64,000 nt of DNA. It comes from UBA668 sp038234785 (GTDB lineage Bacteria; Actinomycetota; Acidimicrobiia; Acidimicrobiales; Ilumatobacteraceae). Shown here piece after piece: positions 50,796 to 59,518 of this stretch; the stretch's first letter is position 1, and each line of letters starts with the position of its first letter. The stretch is from the NCBI GenBank assembly GCA_038234785.1, contig JBBQTC010000003.1, forward strand, positions 1 through 64,000, given 5' to 3'. The notes below the pieces were generated by a model. That model ran no database searches and had not been told where the DNA came from. It was given only the letters and a program-made list of their open reading frames with translations. Both the position numbers and the translations under genes were made by a program.

Positions 50796-51551
50796 ATGAC
50801 TGCTCTCATCCCCGGGGCCGAGCCCTGGTCGCACGTCGGCGAAGGCTCGCATGGTGCGCTCGTCATCCATGGCCTCACCAGTACCCCGGTGAGCATGCGG
50901 GGCATCGCCGATGCGCTCGCCGCTTCCGGCTTCCACATCGAACTGCCGCTGCTGCCCGGTCACGGCACCGTCGTCGAGGATCTCGTGGCCACCGGCTGGG
51001 CAGATTGGGTCGCTGCCGTCGAGCAGGCGTATCAGGCGCTGTCCGCCCGATGCGACAAGGTGGTCGTCGTCGGCCTCAGCCTCGGTGGTGCCCTCACCCT
51101 GCGGATGGGCGCGAACCATCCCGACATCGCCGGCCTCGTGTGCGTGAATCCTGCGGCGCAGCCACAGAGTTCCGACGTCGTCGATTTCCTGAAGGCGCTG
51201 ATCGCCGATGGCAACGAACTGATGCCCGGCATCGGCAGCGACATCGCCGACCCCGATGCGAAGGAGGTCACGTACGACTCGACCTCGTTGTCGGCAACGT
51301 TGTCGATCGTCGTCGACGGGTTGGGTCCGCTCGGTGATGACTACCCGTCGATGAGGATCCCGCTGCTGCTCATGAACTCCCCGCAGGACCACGTCGTCGA
51401 GCCAGCGCAGGGCGACTACCTGGCCGAGCACTACGGCGGCCCGCTCGAGCGAATGATGCTGGAGCGCAGCTATCACGTGGCGACCCAGGACTACGACAAG
51501 CAGCTGATCAACGACGCCACGGTGGCCTTCGCACAACGCGTCACCGCCTGA
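50796..51551 (+). CDS. alpha/beta hydrolase (carboxylesterase/lipase-like)
   Basis: A 251-residue hydrolase. VIHGLTSTPVSMRGIADAL is the oxyanion-hole loop, VGLSLGG is the nucleophile elbow Ser, LLMNSPQDHVVEP has the catalytic Asp and RSYHVATQD the His. The compact size resembles thermophilic carboxylesterase Est30 and monoacylglycerol lipases. It lies two bases before lgt, suggesting one transcript. Confidence 0.88.
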   Translation: MTALIPGAEPWSHVGEGSHGALVIHGLTSTPVSMRGIADALAASGFHIELPLLPGHGTVVEDLVATGWADWVAAVEQAYQALSARCDKVVVVGLSLGGALTLRMGANHPDIAGLVCVNPAAQPQSSDVVDFLKALIADGNELMPGIGSDIADPDAKEVTYDSTSLSATLSIVVDGLGPLGDDYPSMRIPLLLMNSPQDHVVEPAQGDYLAEHYGGPLERMMLERSYHVATQDYDKQLINDATVAFAQRVTA

Positions 51552-51553
51552 CC

Positions 51554-52420
51554 GTGCACTTCCTCGCCAGCATCCCCAGCCCATCCGACGGTGTCTTCGA
51601 CATCGGCCCGCTCTCGATCCACGCCTACGGGCTGATGATCGCCCTCGGTGTCGTCGCCGCCACCTGGCTCGCCGGTCGACGCCTCGAAGCATCGGGCGCC
51701 GGCACCCGCGACGACTTCACCTCGGTCGCGATGTGGGGTGTGGCGGGCGGCGTCGTCGGCGCGCGGCTGTACTACATCGTCACCGACAAGAGTCAACCGT
51801 GGAAGGAGCCGAGCCGCTGGATCCGCATCTGGGAGGGCGGCCTCGGCATCCCGGGCGGTCTGCTCTTGGGCACCGTCGTCGCGATCTGGGCGATGAAGCG
51901 CCGCAACATCTCGGTGCCGATGACCCTCACCGCTGCCGCGCCGGCGATCCCGCTGGCGCAGGCGATCGGCAGAGTGGGCAACTGGTGGAACCAGGAGCTG
52001 TTCGGTCGTCCGACCACGCTGCCGTGGGGTCTTCAGATCGATGATGCACACCTGCCCGCCGGCTATGCGTCGGGCACGTTGTTCCACCCGACGTTCCTGT
52101 ACGAGTGCCTGTGGAACCTCGCGCTGTGCGGTGTGCTGCTGTTGATCGACAAGCGGATGCAGCTGCGTCCGGGTCGCTTGATGGCGGTGTACGTCGCCGG
52201 CTACTCGGTCGGCCGCTTCTGGGTCGAGAGCCTGCGGATCGACCCGGCGAACAGTGGAGGCGGCTGGCGCCTCAATCAGTGGACCGCATTGGTCGCGTTC
52301 GTGTTGGCCGTCGGCTATCTGCTGGTCGACGCTCGCCGTCATCGCATGGACGTGCCGGTGCCCGAACTCCACGACTCCGAGCTCGACGATGTCGAGGACT
52401 ACGTTCCAGAGGATGACTGA
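51554..52420 (+). CDS. lgt: prolipoprotein diacylglyceryl transferase
   Basis: A 288-residue membrane enzyme that attaches diacylglyceryl to the lipobox Cys of preprolipoproteins, the first step of lipoprotein maturation. ISLIGPLSIHAYGLMIALG-type opening (SIHAYGLMIAL), WEGGLGIPGGLLLG, and the signature QAIGRVGNWWNQELFGRPTTLPW with the essential Arg and Asn, then HPTFLYECLWN and GRFWVESLR. About six to seven hydrophobic helices. Starts at GTG 51554. Its end overlaps the next gene by 8 bases. Confidence 0.95.
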   Translation: MHFLASIPSPSDGVFDIGPLSIHAYGLMIALGVVAATWLAGRRLEASGAGTRDDFTSVAMWGVAGGVVGARLYYIVTDKSQPWKEPSRWIRIWEGGLGIPGGLLLGTVVAIWAMKRRNISVPMTLTAAAPAIPLAQAIGRVGNWWNQELFGRPTTLPWGLQIDDAHLPAGYASGTLFHPTFLYECLWNLALCGVLLLIDKRMQLRPGRLMAVYVAGYSVGRFWVESLRIDPANSGGGWRLNQWTALVAFVLAVGYLLVDARRHRMDVPVPELHDSELDDVEDYVPEDD

Positions 52421-53207
52421 CGACGTCGTCCTCCTCGAGCTGCGCGACCCCGGGATCGCGGTGCTCACCCTCAACCGGCCGGAGCGTCTCAACGCCTGGA
52501 ACGGCGACCTCGCCACCCGGTATTTCGAACTGCTCGACCGATGCGCTGCCGATCCGGCGGTGAAGGTGATCGTCGTCACCGGCGCCGGTCGCGGGTTCTG
52601 TGCCGGCGCCGACATGGAAACGCTGCAGGGCATCGGGGCGAGCTCGGGCGGCGCCGACGCCGCTGCCGGCGGCCGTCCGCAGTACTACACGACCCAGATC
52701 CCCAAGCCCGTCATCGCAGCCGTCAACGGCGGGTGCGCGGGCATCGGCATGGTGCAAGCGCTCATGTGCGACGTGCGCTTCGCTGCTGCGGGAGCGAAGT
52801 TCACCACTGCGTTCTCGCGTCGCGGCCTGATCGCGGAGTACGGGATGTCGTGGGTGCTCCCTCGGCTGGTGGGCACGGCACGCGCCCTGGATCTGCTCTA
52901 CAGCGGCAGGGTGTTCCTCGCCGAGGAAGCCGCGCAGATGGGGTTGGTCAACGAGGTCGTCGCACCCGAACTGCTCATGGATCGCACGCTCGAGTTCGCC
53001 GCCGAGCTCGCCACGTACGCCTCCCCGACCTCGATGGCGGTGATGAAGCGGCAGGTCTACGGCGACTGGGATCGCGGTCTGGTCGAGGCCACCGACGATG
53101 CCATCGAGCTGATGAAGGCGTCGCTGCGCCGCGCCGATTTCAAAGAGGGCGTGGCCAGCTTTCTCCAGAAGCGGGTTCCCGACTTCCAGTCGGTGCAGCC
53201 GAACTAG
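52413..53207 (+). CDS. enoyl-CoA hydratase/isomerase family protein
   Basis: A 264-residue crotonase-fold enzyme. LTLNRPERLNAWN, VTGAGRGFCAGADMETLQ (oxyanion-hole loop) and VAAVNGGCAGIGMVQALMCDVRFAA are the family motifs, with GLIAEYGMSWVLPRLVG following. The classic Glu pair for water addition is not clearly both present, so hydratase versus isomerase is uncertain. Acts on acyl-CoA, probably in beta-oxidation. Starts 8 bases inside the end of lgt. Confidence 0.9.
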   Translation: MTDDVVLLELRDPGIAVLTLNRPERLNAWNGDLATRYFELLDRCAADPAVKVIVVTGAGRGFCAGADMETLQGIGASSGGADAAAGGRPQYYTTQIPKPVIAAVNGGCAGIGMVQALMCDVRFAAAGAKFTTAFSRRGLIAEYGMSWVLPRLVGTARALDLLYSGRVFLAEEAAQMGLVNEVVAPELLMDRTLEFAAELATYASPTSMAVMKRQVYGDWDRGLVEATDDAIELMKASLRRADFKEGVASFLQKRVPDFQSVQPN

Positions 53208-54055
53208 AGGCTGCGCAGATCCTCGGCGAGCACCTCGGGGATCACCGGGTTGAAGTACTCGCCGCAGGCGACCTCCGCTGCGGCGATGTAGCGGGGCACG
53301 CCTGCGCTGCGCCACGGCGACACGATCTCGATGTTGAACCACGCCTGCGGCCATTCGGCGCCGTCGGTGGGCCGCTGGTTCAGCCACATCATGTACGGCA
53401 GCGGCTGGTCGTAGAGACGATCGAGTCGGCCGAGCACGTCGATCAGCATGGCAGCCAACCCGTCGCGGCCCGTTGCCTCGAGTGCGACCACATCGGGCAC
53501 CTGCATGCGCGGTGCGATCGACAACGCGATCGGATATGCGCTGGCGTACGGCACGGACGTGACCCACCCGTCGTGTTCGCTGACCAGTCGATCACCGGGG
53601 GCGAGGTCGGGTGTCCACTTCGACTCGAGCAGCCGCAGCGGGCGCTCCGGGATGTGGTCGTAGGCGTAGATCTGCCCGTGCGGATGAGCGATCGTGGCCC
53701 CCACCTCGGGTCCGCGGTTCTCGAACACGAGCACGAAATCGACGTCGGCCCGGGCGCCGAGTTCGGTCGTGCGCTGGGCCCAGAGATCGACGACCTTGCG
53801 GGCCCCGTCGACGCCGAGGGACGTGAACGTGGCGTCGTGCTCGGAGGTGTAGAGCACCACCTCGCAACGATCGCCGGGCATCGCCGGCCAGCGGTTGCGG
53901 AACCAGCGGACGTCATACGGCTCGGGCGACTCGAGCCCTCCAGGACAGAACGGGCATCCGGTGGACGGCAGGTTGGGGCGGGCCTGGCGGGTGCCGACGA
54001 TGTGCACCCTTGTCCCCAGGTACGGGTCGATGCGGAGATCGGAGGGGGCGGCCAT
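53204..54055 (-). CDS. galT: galactose-1-phosphate uridylyltransferase
   Basis: A 283-residue HIT-superfamily enzyme that swaps UMP between UDP-glucose and galactose-1-phosphate (Leloir pathway). GCPFCPGG holds zinc-binding Cys residues, FENRGPEVGATIAHPHGQIYAYDHIPE contains His124-Pro-His126 with the nucleophilic His, and WFNIEIVSPWR closes the site. It starts at ATG 54055, one base after the transporter ATPase stop, so both are in one leftward operon with the DeoR regulator. Shorter than E. coli GalT (348), as is usual in this subfamily. The galactose comes from the GH36 enzyme encoded on the rightward arm. Confidence 0.92.
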   Translation of the reverse strand: MAAPSDLRIDPYLGTRVHIVGTRQARPNLPSTGCPFCPGGLESPEPYDVRWFRNRWPAMPGDRCEVVLYTSEHDATFTSLGVDGARKVVDLWAQRTTELGARADVDFVLVFENRGPEVGATIAHPHGQIYAYDHIPERPLRLLESKWTPDLAPGDRLVSEHDGWVTSVPYASAYPIALSIAPRMQVPDVVALEATGRDGLAAMLIDVLGRLDRLYDQPLPYMMWLNQRPTDGAEWPQAWFNIEIVSPWRSAGVPRYIAAAEVACGEYFNPVIPEVLAEDLRSL

Positions 54056-54056
54056 G

Positions 54057-55136
54057 TCAATTGGGCAGCCGGGCACCCGTAGCGGTGTCGAAGAGGTGGA
54101 GGGCGCCCGTGTCGGGGCGCAGGACGACGTGGTCGCCGGCACGAGCAGGGCTGAGCCCTTCGGCGCGTGAGACCACCGTGATATCGGTGTGTCCGTCGGG
54201 GGTGCAGTACAGGAAGCTGTCGGAGCCGAGTTCTTCGACGGTCCCGATCGTGGCGTGCATCCCGATGTCGTCAGGACTGATGTGCAGACCCTCCGGCCGC
54301 ACCCCGACGGTGATCACGTCGGTGGTCAGAGCGGACCGCTGCTCGGCATTGAGCGGGATCTGCATCGACGAGAACTCCGCGCCGGCCTCGGTGACCGTGC
54401 AGGTGACCATGTTCATCGCCGGAGAACCGATGAAGCCGGCGACGAAGGTGTTGACGGGCGTGGTGAACAGGTCGCGCGGGGCGGCGCACTGCTGCAGCAC
54501 ACCATCCTTCAGGACGGCGACCCGGTCGCCCATCGTCATCGCCTCGACCTGGTCGTGGGTGACGTACACGGTGGTGACCCCGAGCCGGCGCTGCAGCGCA
54601 GCGATCTGCGTTCGGGTCTGCACGCGCAGCTTGGCGTCGAGGTTCGACAGCGGCTCGTCCATGAGGAAGACCTTGGGGTTGCGCACGATCGCCCGACCCA
54701 TGGCCACGCGTTGGCGCTGGCCGCCCGAGAGCTTTGCCGGCTTGCGGTCGAGATAGTCGGTGAGGTCGAGCAGTTCGGCCGCTTCGGCGACGCGCTGCTT
54801 GATCTCGTCCTTGGGCATCTTCTTGATCTTGAGGTGGAAGCCGATGTTCTCGGCGACGGTCATGTGCGGGTAGAGCGCGTAGCTCTGGAACACCATGGCG
54901 ATGTCGCGCTCGCGGGGCGGCAACATGGTGACGTCGGTGTCGCCGATGAACACGTTGCCGTCGTCGATCGGTTCCAGTCCGGCGAGCATGCGCAAGGTCG
55001 TCGACTTCCCGCAGCCGGACGGGCCGACGAGCACGAGGAACTCGCCGTCGACGATCTCGAGGTTGAGCCGGTCCACGGCTGCGTGCTGCATGCCCGGGTA
55101 GATGCGCGAGGCCTCGCGGAACGTCACGTTGGCCAT
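54057..55136 (-). CDS. carbohydrate ABC transporter ATP-binding protein (MalK/UgpC/MsmK type)
   Basis: A 359-residue ATPase. LVGPSGCGKSTTLRMLAGLEP is Walker A, LSGGQRQRVAMGRAIVRNPKVFLMDEPLSNLDAKLR the signature and Walker B, and THDQVEAMTMGDRVAVL the switch. The C-terminal about 120 residues form the OB-fold regulatory domain of MalK proteins. It starts at ATG 55136, overlapping the DeoR gene stop by one base. It is the probable energy source for the two permeases encoded on the divergent arm. Confidence 0.95.
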   Translation of the reverse strand: MANVTFREASRIYPGMQHAAVDRLNLEIVDGEFLVLVGPSGCGKSTTLRMLAGLEPIDDGNVFIGDTDVTMLPPRERDIAMVFQSYALYPHMTVAENIGFHLKIKKMPKDEIKQRVAEAAELLDLTDYLDRKPAKLSGGQRQRVAMGRAIVRNPKVFLMDEPLSNLDAKLRVQTRTQIAALQRRLGVTTVYVTHDQVEAMTMGDRVAVLKDGVLQQCAAPRDLFTTPVNTFVAGFIGSPAMNMVTCTVTEAGAEFSSMQIPLNAEQRSALTTDVITVGVRPEGLHISPDDIGMHATIGTVEELGSDSFLYCTPDGHTDITVVSRAEGLSPARAGDHVVLRPDTGALHLFDTATGARLPN

Positions 55137-56002
55137 TACGCCCTCCTTCGATCGGCCGCTCGGGTCTCGAACGGTGCGGGTGCTTCATTGAATTGTGGAT
55201 CAGCCAGCACGAGTCGGGGGACCATGGGCTCGAGCGTGAGGCGTGCCGCGGTCGACAGGCCGCGATCGGAGATGATCGTCTCGGCCCGCGACAGCGGTGC
55301 GATCGTGCTGAGTCCGACCACGTTCCACTTCGTGTGATCGGCGAGCACCACGAGCTGTTGCGTGGAATCCACGAATGCCCGGTTGGTCTCGGCCTCGATC
55401 AGGTTCGGTGTGGTGAAGCCGGCCGGGTCGGCGATGCCGTGGACGCCCATGCACACCATGTCGAGATGCATCGTGCGAAGTGTGGCGAGCGCGACGGGCC
55501 CGACCAACGCATCCGATGGCGTGCGCTCGCCACCGGTGAGGACGACCGTGCGGTCGGGTCGTGGTGCGCGGTACAGCACGTCGGCCACGCGCACGGAGTT
55601 GGTGATGACCGTGAGGTCGGCGATGTCGACGAGGTGGTAGGCGAGTTGCCAGGTGGTCGTGCCGGCAGTGATGCCGATGGCGCTGCCGGGTGTGACCATT
55701 GCCGCCGCCGCCATCGCGATGGCGTGCTTCTCGGCCATGTTGCGCAGCGACTTGGCCTCGAAACCGGGCTCGTCACTGCTGCGCTCGGCGCGGAGGGTGG
55801 CGCCGCCGTGCACCTTGGTGAGCAGTCCCGTGTCGTCGAGCATCTCGAGATCGCGGCGGATGGTCATGTCGCTGACGCCGAGCAGCGCGGACAGTTCGCT
55901 CACCCGCACCGCGCCGCGCCGGCGGACCTCGGCGACGATGACGTCGTGGCGCTGACGGGCGAGCGCACGTGCTGCGACCGTGTCGACCACCTTGTTGGAC
56001 AT
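55136..56002 (-). CDS. DeoR-family transcriptional regulator
   Basis: A 288-residue regulator. The N-terminal winged helix is in VRVSELSALLGVSDMTIRRDLEMLDDTGLLTKVHGGAT, the DeoR signature; the rest is a sugar-phosphate-isomerase-like effector domain (AMVTPGSAIGITAGTTTWQLA, TVVLTGGERTPSDALVGP, VVLADHTKWNVVG). Such regulators respond to phosphorylated sugars. It is first in the leftward operon and divergent from the binding-protein gene, and two candidate operators lie in the gap. It would derepress uptake when an alpha-galactoside catabolite is present. Confidence 0.93.
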   Translation of the reverse strand: MSNKVVDTVAARALARQRHDVIVAEVRRRGAVRVSELSALLGVSDMTIRRDLEMLDDTGLLTKVHGGATLRAERSSDEPGFEAKSLRNMAEKHAIAMAAAAMVTPGSAIGITAGTTTWQLAYHLVDIADLTVITNSVRVADVLYRAPRPDRTVVLTGGERTPSDALVGPVALATLRTMHLDMVCMGVHGIADPAGFTTPNLIEAETNRAFVDSTQQLVVLADHTKWNVVGLSTIAPLSRAETIISDRGLSTAARLTLEPMVPRLVLADPQFNEAPAPFETRAADRRRA

Positions 56003-56054
56003 GATGCGTAGCCTGCCCCTCAGTGTTGGGAAAGTCAACAGTTTCAAACACGAA

Positions 56055-56074
56055 TTTCGCACAGAGGTGTGTGA
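56055..56074. promoter_or_regulatory. candidate DeoR operator, copy 1
   Basis: TTTCGCACA, 4 bases, TGTGTGA. A second copy of the same pattern lies at 56099-56117 in the opposite orientation, and both are in the 222-base gap between the DeoR gene and the divergent transporter operon. Confidence 0.55.
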
Positions 56075-56098
56075 CTGGCCCGGATTGGCCGAAGAATC

Positions 56099-56117
56099 TC
56101 ACACAATGTGTGCGAAA
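56099..56117. promoter_or_regulatory. candidate DeoR operator, copy 2 (inverted)
   Basis: TCACACA, 3 bases, TGTGCGAAA, the reverse complement of the copy-1 pattern except that the spacer is one base shorter. It lies 16 bases upstream of a perfect TTGACA -35-like hexamer. Confidence 0.55.
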
Positions 56118-56132
56118 TACGAACAGAGACCC

Positions 56133-56138
56133 TTGACA
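56133..56138 (+). promoter_or_regulatory. -35-like TTGACA before the galactoside transporter operon
   Basis: A perfect TTGACA, 86 bases before the GTG start of the binding-protein gene. No strong TATAAT is seen 16-18 bases downstream (CCATGT/CATGTT), which is common for actinobacterial promoters. The copy-2 operator lies just upstream. Confidence 0.35.
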
Positions 56139-56224
56139 CGCACCGTGCGTTCATGCCATGTTCACAGCATCGCCCGATCGTCTCGCGGGCGGCCAGCATG
56201 AACACTCTTCACAAGGGGGACCCC

Positions 56225-57601
56225 GTGTCCGAAGGTTACGAACAATCACCCAGCCCGACCGATGTCGGGTTCCACATCGTCTCGCGTCGTGGCCTGATCG
56301 TCGGTGCGGCGGCCGTCGCCGGTGCCGGTCTGCTCGCAGCGTGCGGCTCCGACAGCACCACGGCCAGCACCACCCCCGCGACCAGCGGTGGCGGCGACAC
56401 CACGACGCCCACGACCGGGGGTAGTCCCGACACCACGGCGGCACCCTCCGGCGACGCGGTGACCGTCGGCATCAACGAAGCAGCGGGAGCGGGCAAGGTC
56501 GGCGACGGCATCAAGGCCGGCCTCGACGCCACCGGCGTTCCCTACAAGGGCAACTTCGTCGACCACAACAGCTTCCAGGACAACATCACCAGCTACCTGC
56601 AGCAGCCCGACGACGTGTTCACCTGGTTCGCCGGCTACCGCATGCGGTTCTTCGCCGAGAAGGGCCTCGCCGGCGACCTCTCCGACGTCTGGGACAACCT
56701 GCCCGACTTCACCGAGGGCTTCAAGACCGCAGCCACCGGCAACGACGGCAAGCAGTACCTCGTGCCCCGCAGCTACTACCCGTGGGCCGTGCACTACCGC
56801 AAGAGCGTCTTTGCCGACAAGGGCTACGCGATCCCGACCAACAAGGACGAGCTGATCGCCCTCGCCACGAAGATGCAGGCCGACGGTCTCGTGCCGTTCG
56901 CCTACGCCAACGACGGCAAGTGGCCAGTGCAGGGCACGTTCGACATCTTGAACATGCGCCTCAACGGTTACCAGTTCCACGTCGACCTGTTGGCCGGCAA
57001 GGAAGACTGGACCCAGGACAAGGTGAAGAACGTGTTTGCCGTCTGGACGTCGCTGTTGCCCTTCCACCAGGAGAACCCCAACGGGCGCACCTGGCAGGAA
57101 GCCGCCACGGCGTTGGAGAACAAGGAAGCCGGGATGTACTACCTCGGCACGTTCGTCTCCAGCAACAGCACCGACCAGGCGTACCTCGACGATCTCGACT
57201 TCTTCACCTTCCCCGAGCTCGATCCGGCAATCGGCGCAGATGCGCTCGATGCCCCGATCGACGGCTGGATGATGGCGGCGAGCCCGAAGAACGAGGCCGG
57301 CGCCAAGGCGCTGCTCACCGCCGTCGGCGGCCTCGACTTCAGCAATGCTGTCAATGCGGTCGACAACAGCGCGGTGCCGGCGAACGACAAGTTCGACGTA
57401 TCGAAGTTCACCGCCATCCAGAAGAAGTCGGCCGAGCTCGTCGGATCGGCGAAGAACATCGCCCAGTTCCTCGACCGCGACACCAGCCCGGACTTCGTGT
57501 CGAACGTGATCGCCGACGCCTTCGCCGCCTTCCACACGGATCCGGGTTCGATCGACACGATCCTGTCCGACATCGAAACCCAGAAATCGCAGTACCTCTG
57601 A
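56225..57601 (+). CDS. sugar ABC transporter substrate-binding lipoprotein
   Basis: A 458-residue extracellular binding protein. SRRGLIVGAAAVAGAGLLAAC combines a twin-arginine-like start and a lipobox (LLAAC), so it is probably exported folded or unfolded and lipid-anchored by Lgt and LspA. A Thr/Gly/Ser-rich linker follows, then the mature domain (TRYSLY-type segments absent; TVGINEAAGAGKVGDGIKAG to EKGLAGDLSD). I prefer GTG 56225, with AAGGGG 6 bases upstream, over ATG 56198. It heads the rightward operon and likely binds an alpha-galactoside such as melibiose or raffinose. Confidence 0.9.
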   Translation: MSEGYEQSPSPTDVGFHIVSRRGLIVGAAAVAGAGLLAACGSDSTTASTTPATSGGGDTTTPTTGGSPDTTAAPSGDAVTVGINEAAGAGKVGDGIKAGLDATGVPYKGNFVDHNSFQDNITSYLQQPDDVFTWFAGYRMRFFAEKGLAGDLSDVWDNLPDFTEGFKTAATGNDGKQYLVPRSYYPWAVHYRKSVFADKGYAIPTNKDELIALATKMQADGLVPFAYANDGKWPVQGTFDILNMRLNGYQFHVDLLAGKEDWTQDKVKNVFAVWTSLLPFHQENPNGRTWQEAATALENKEAGMYYLGTFVSSNSTDQAYLDDLDFFTFPELDPAIGADALDAPIDGWMMAASPKNEAGAKALLTAVGGLDFSNAVNAVDNSAVPANDKFDVSKFTAIQKKSAELVGSAKNIAQFLDRDTSPDFVSNVIADAFAAFHTDPGSIDTILSDIETQKSQYL

Positions 57602-57610
57602 GTCCGATCA

Positions 57611-58618
57611 GTGGAAGCTGACCTGACAGTTCCGGTGACGACGGCGGCGCCCCCCAAGGGGCGTCGCCGTCGACGTCGTTATTCGCAGCTGTCGCGCGGC
57701 GACAAGGTGACGCTGTGGCTGATGGCCGGGATCCCGACGGTGATCCACGTCGTGTTCGTGTGGGTGCCCGCGTTCATGACGATCTCGCTCTCGTTCACCA
57801 AGTGGGACGGCCTCAAGCTCGGCACCTGGAAGCTCGTCGGTTTCGCCAACTACTGGGCGGTGTTCACCGTCTTCGACGGCAAGTTCTTCCCGGCGCTGTT
57901 CAACAACGTCATCCTGCTCGTGTTCCTCTCGCTGTGCAGCATCGTCGGGGTCCTGTTCGCCTACCTGCTCGACAAGAACATTCGTGGATCGGCGATCTAC
58001 CAGAGCGTCTTCTACATGCCCGTCGTGCTGTCGCTGGCGATCGTCGGGTTCATCTGGAAGGGCGTCATGTACTCGCCCGGCCAGGGCCTGTTCAACGTCG
58101 TGCTCGGCCGCACCGCGCAAGGCAATCAGATCGACTGGGTCGGCAACGCCGAGAAGATCTTCACGTTCCACGTCCCCGGCCTCGACACGCCGTTGGGGCT
58201 CACCAAGAACTTCGCCGCGCTCCTCGTCGCGATGGCGTGGCGGCACATCGGGTACGTGATGGTGCTGTACCTGGCCGGGCTCAAGAGCGTCGATCCTGCA
58301 CTGCGCGAGGCCGCTGCGATCGACGGGTGCAACGAATGGCAGGCGTTCCGTCAGGTCGTGTTCCCCGTGATGAAGCCGATCAACGTGGTGGTGTTCGTCA
58401 TCACCGTGATCGAGGCGCTGCGGGCGTTCGACATCATCGTTGCGCTCAAGTCGCCACCGGGCACCAAGGTGCTCGGTGTGCTCGTGCGCGACAACCTCGT
58501 CGGTGAGGGGGGTGGGCAGGTGGGGCTGGGGTCGGCCTACGGTGTGGTGCTGTTGGTGCTGTGCCTCGTGTTCATCATCTGGTACCTGATCAACAACTAT
58601 CGGGAGACCGACGCATGA
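57611..58618 (+). CDS. carbohydrate ABC transporter permease (MalF-like)
   Basis: A 335-residue inner-membrane protein with six hydrophobic helices. A basic N-terminus (KGRRRRRR) precedes LWLMAGIPTVIHVVFVWVPA, and the EAA loop that contacts the ATPase is REAAAIDGCNEWQAFRQVVFPVMKP. Starts at GTG 57611, 9 bases after the binding-protein stop, and overlaps the second permease by 4 bases. Confidence 0.95.
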   Translation: MEADLTVPVTTAAPPKGRRRRRRYSQLSRGDKVTLWLMAGIPTVIHVVFVWVPAFMTISLSFTKWDGLKLGTWKLVGFANYWAVFTVFDGKFFPALFNNVILLVFLSLCSIVGVLFAYLLDKNIRGSAIYQSVFYMPVVLSLAIVGFIWKGVMYSPGQGLFNVVLGRTAQGNQIDWVGNAEKIFTFHVPGLDTPLGLTKNFAALLVAMAWRHIGYVMVLYLAGLKSVDPALREAAAIDGCNEWQAFRQVVFPVMKPINVVVFVITVIEALRAFDIIVALKSPPGTKVLGVLVRDNLVGEGGGQVGLGSAYGVVLLVLCLVFIIWYLINNYRETDA

Positions 58619-59514
58619 GCGCGCAACTGACCGTCGTCAAGCGGCCGGCGCGGCGCGCCCGTTACTCACGCGCGTTCCTCTACGTGTTCCTCACGCTCAT
58701 GGCGTTGCTGTGGCTGGTGCCCGTCTTCAGCGCGATGTACGCCGCGCTGCGGCCGTACTCGGAGACGCAGAAGTACGGCATCTTCTCGTGGCCGAAGTCG
58801 CTCACGCTGCAGAACTTCCGCGACGCCTGGACACAGGGTCAGATGACCCACACCTTCAAGAACACGATGTTCATCGTGATCCCGGCGATCGTGCTCATCC
58901 TGTTCTTCTCCAGCACCATGGCGTTCGCCGTCAGCCGCTACAGCTGGCGCTTCAACGTGGCCCTGCTGCTGCTGTTCACCGCCGGCAACCTGTTGCCAGC
59001 GCAGGTCCTGTTCCAGCCGCTGTTCCAGATGTTCAAGCACACGCCGTGGCCCGACATCCTGAGCGACACGAACACCGGCAGTCTGCTCGGTACGAAGATC
59101 GCGGTGATCATCGTCCACGTCGCATTCCAGACCGGCTTCTGTACGTTCGTCCTGTCGAACTACATGAAGACGATTCCCAAGGAGCTCGGCGAGGCCGCCC
59201 TGGTCGACGGCGCCAGCACCTCGCGGCAGTTCTTCCAGATCATCATGCCGCTGTGCCGCCCGGTGCTCGCCGCGCTGGCCACCCTCGAGTTCACCTGGCT
59301 CTACAACGACTTCTTCTGGGCGGTGGTGCTCATCAACCAGGGCGACCAGCGGCCGATCACGTCGTCCATCGCGAACCTCGGCGGTCAGTTCTTCTCCAAC
59401 GACAACCTCATCGCCGCGGCCTCGATGATCATCGCAATGCCCACGTTGGTGGTCTACTTGATGCTGCAACGTCAGTTCATCAGCGGCCTCACGCTCGGCG
59501 CCAACAAGGGGTAG
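58615..59514 (+). CDS. carbohydrate ABC transporter permease (MalG-like)
   Basis: A 299-residue inner-membrane protein with six hydrophobic helices. The EAA loop is GEAALVDGASTSRQFFQIIMPLCRP. It pairs with the MalF-like permease upstream to form the channel. The ATG overlaps the previous stop (ATGA), and the alpha-galactosidase begins 4 bases after its own stop. Confidence 0.95.
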   Translation: MSAQLTVVKRPARRARYSRAFLYVFLTLMALLWLVPVFSAMYAALRPYSETQKYGIFSWPKSLTLQNFRDAWTQGQMTHTFKNTMFIVIPAIVLILFFSSTMAFAVSRYSWRFNVALLLLFTAGNLLPAQVLFQPLFQMFKHTPWPDILSDTNTGSLLGTKIAVIIVHVAFQTGFCTFVLSNYMKTIPKELGEAALVDGASTSRQFFQIIMPLCRPVLAALATLEFTWLYNDFFWAVVLINQGDQRPITSSIANLGGQFFSNDNLIAAASMIIAMPTLVVYLMLQRQFISGLTLGANKG

Positions 59515-59518
59515 TTCC

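Noticed and set aside
56246..57535. 429-codon frame opposite the binding-protein gene
   Set aside because: Val/Gly/Glu-rich with no motif; the sense gene has a signal and lipobox.
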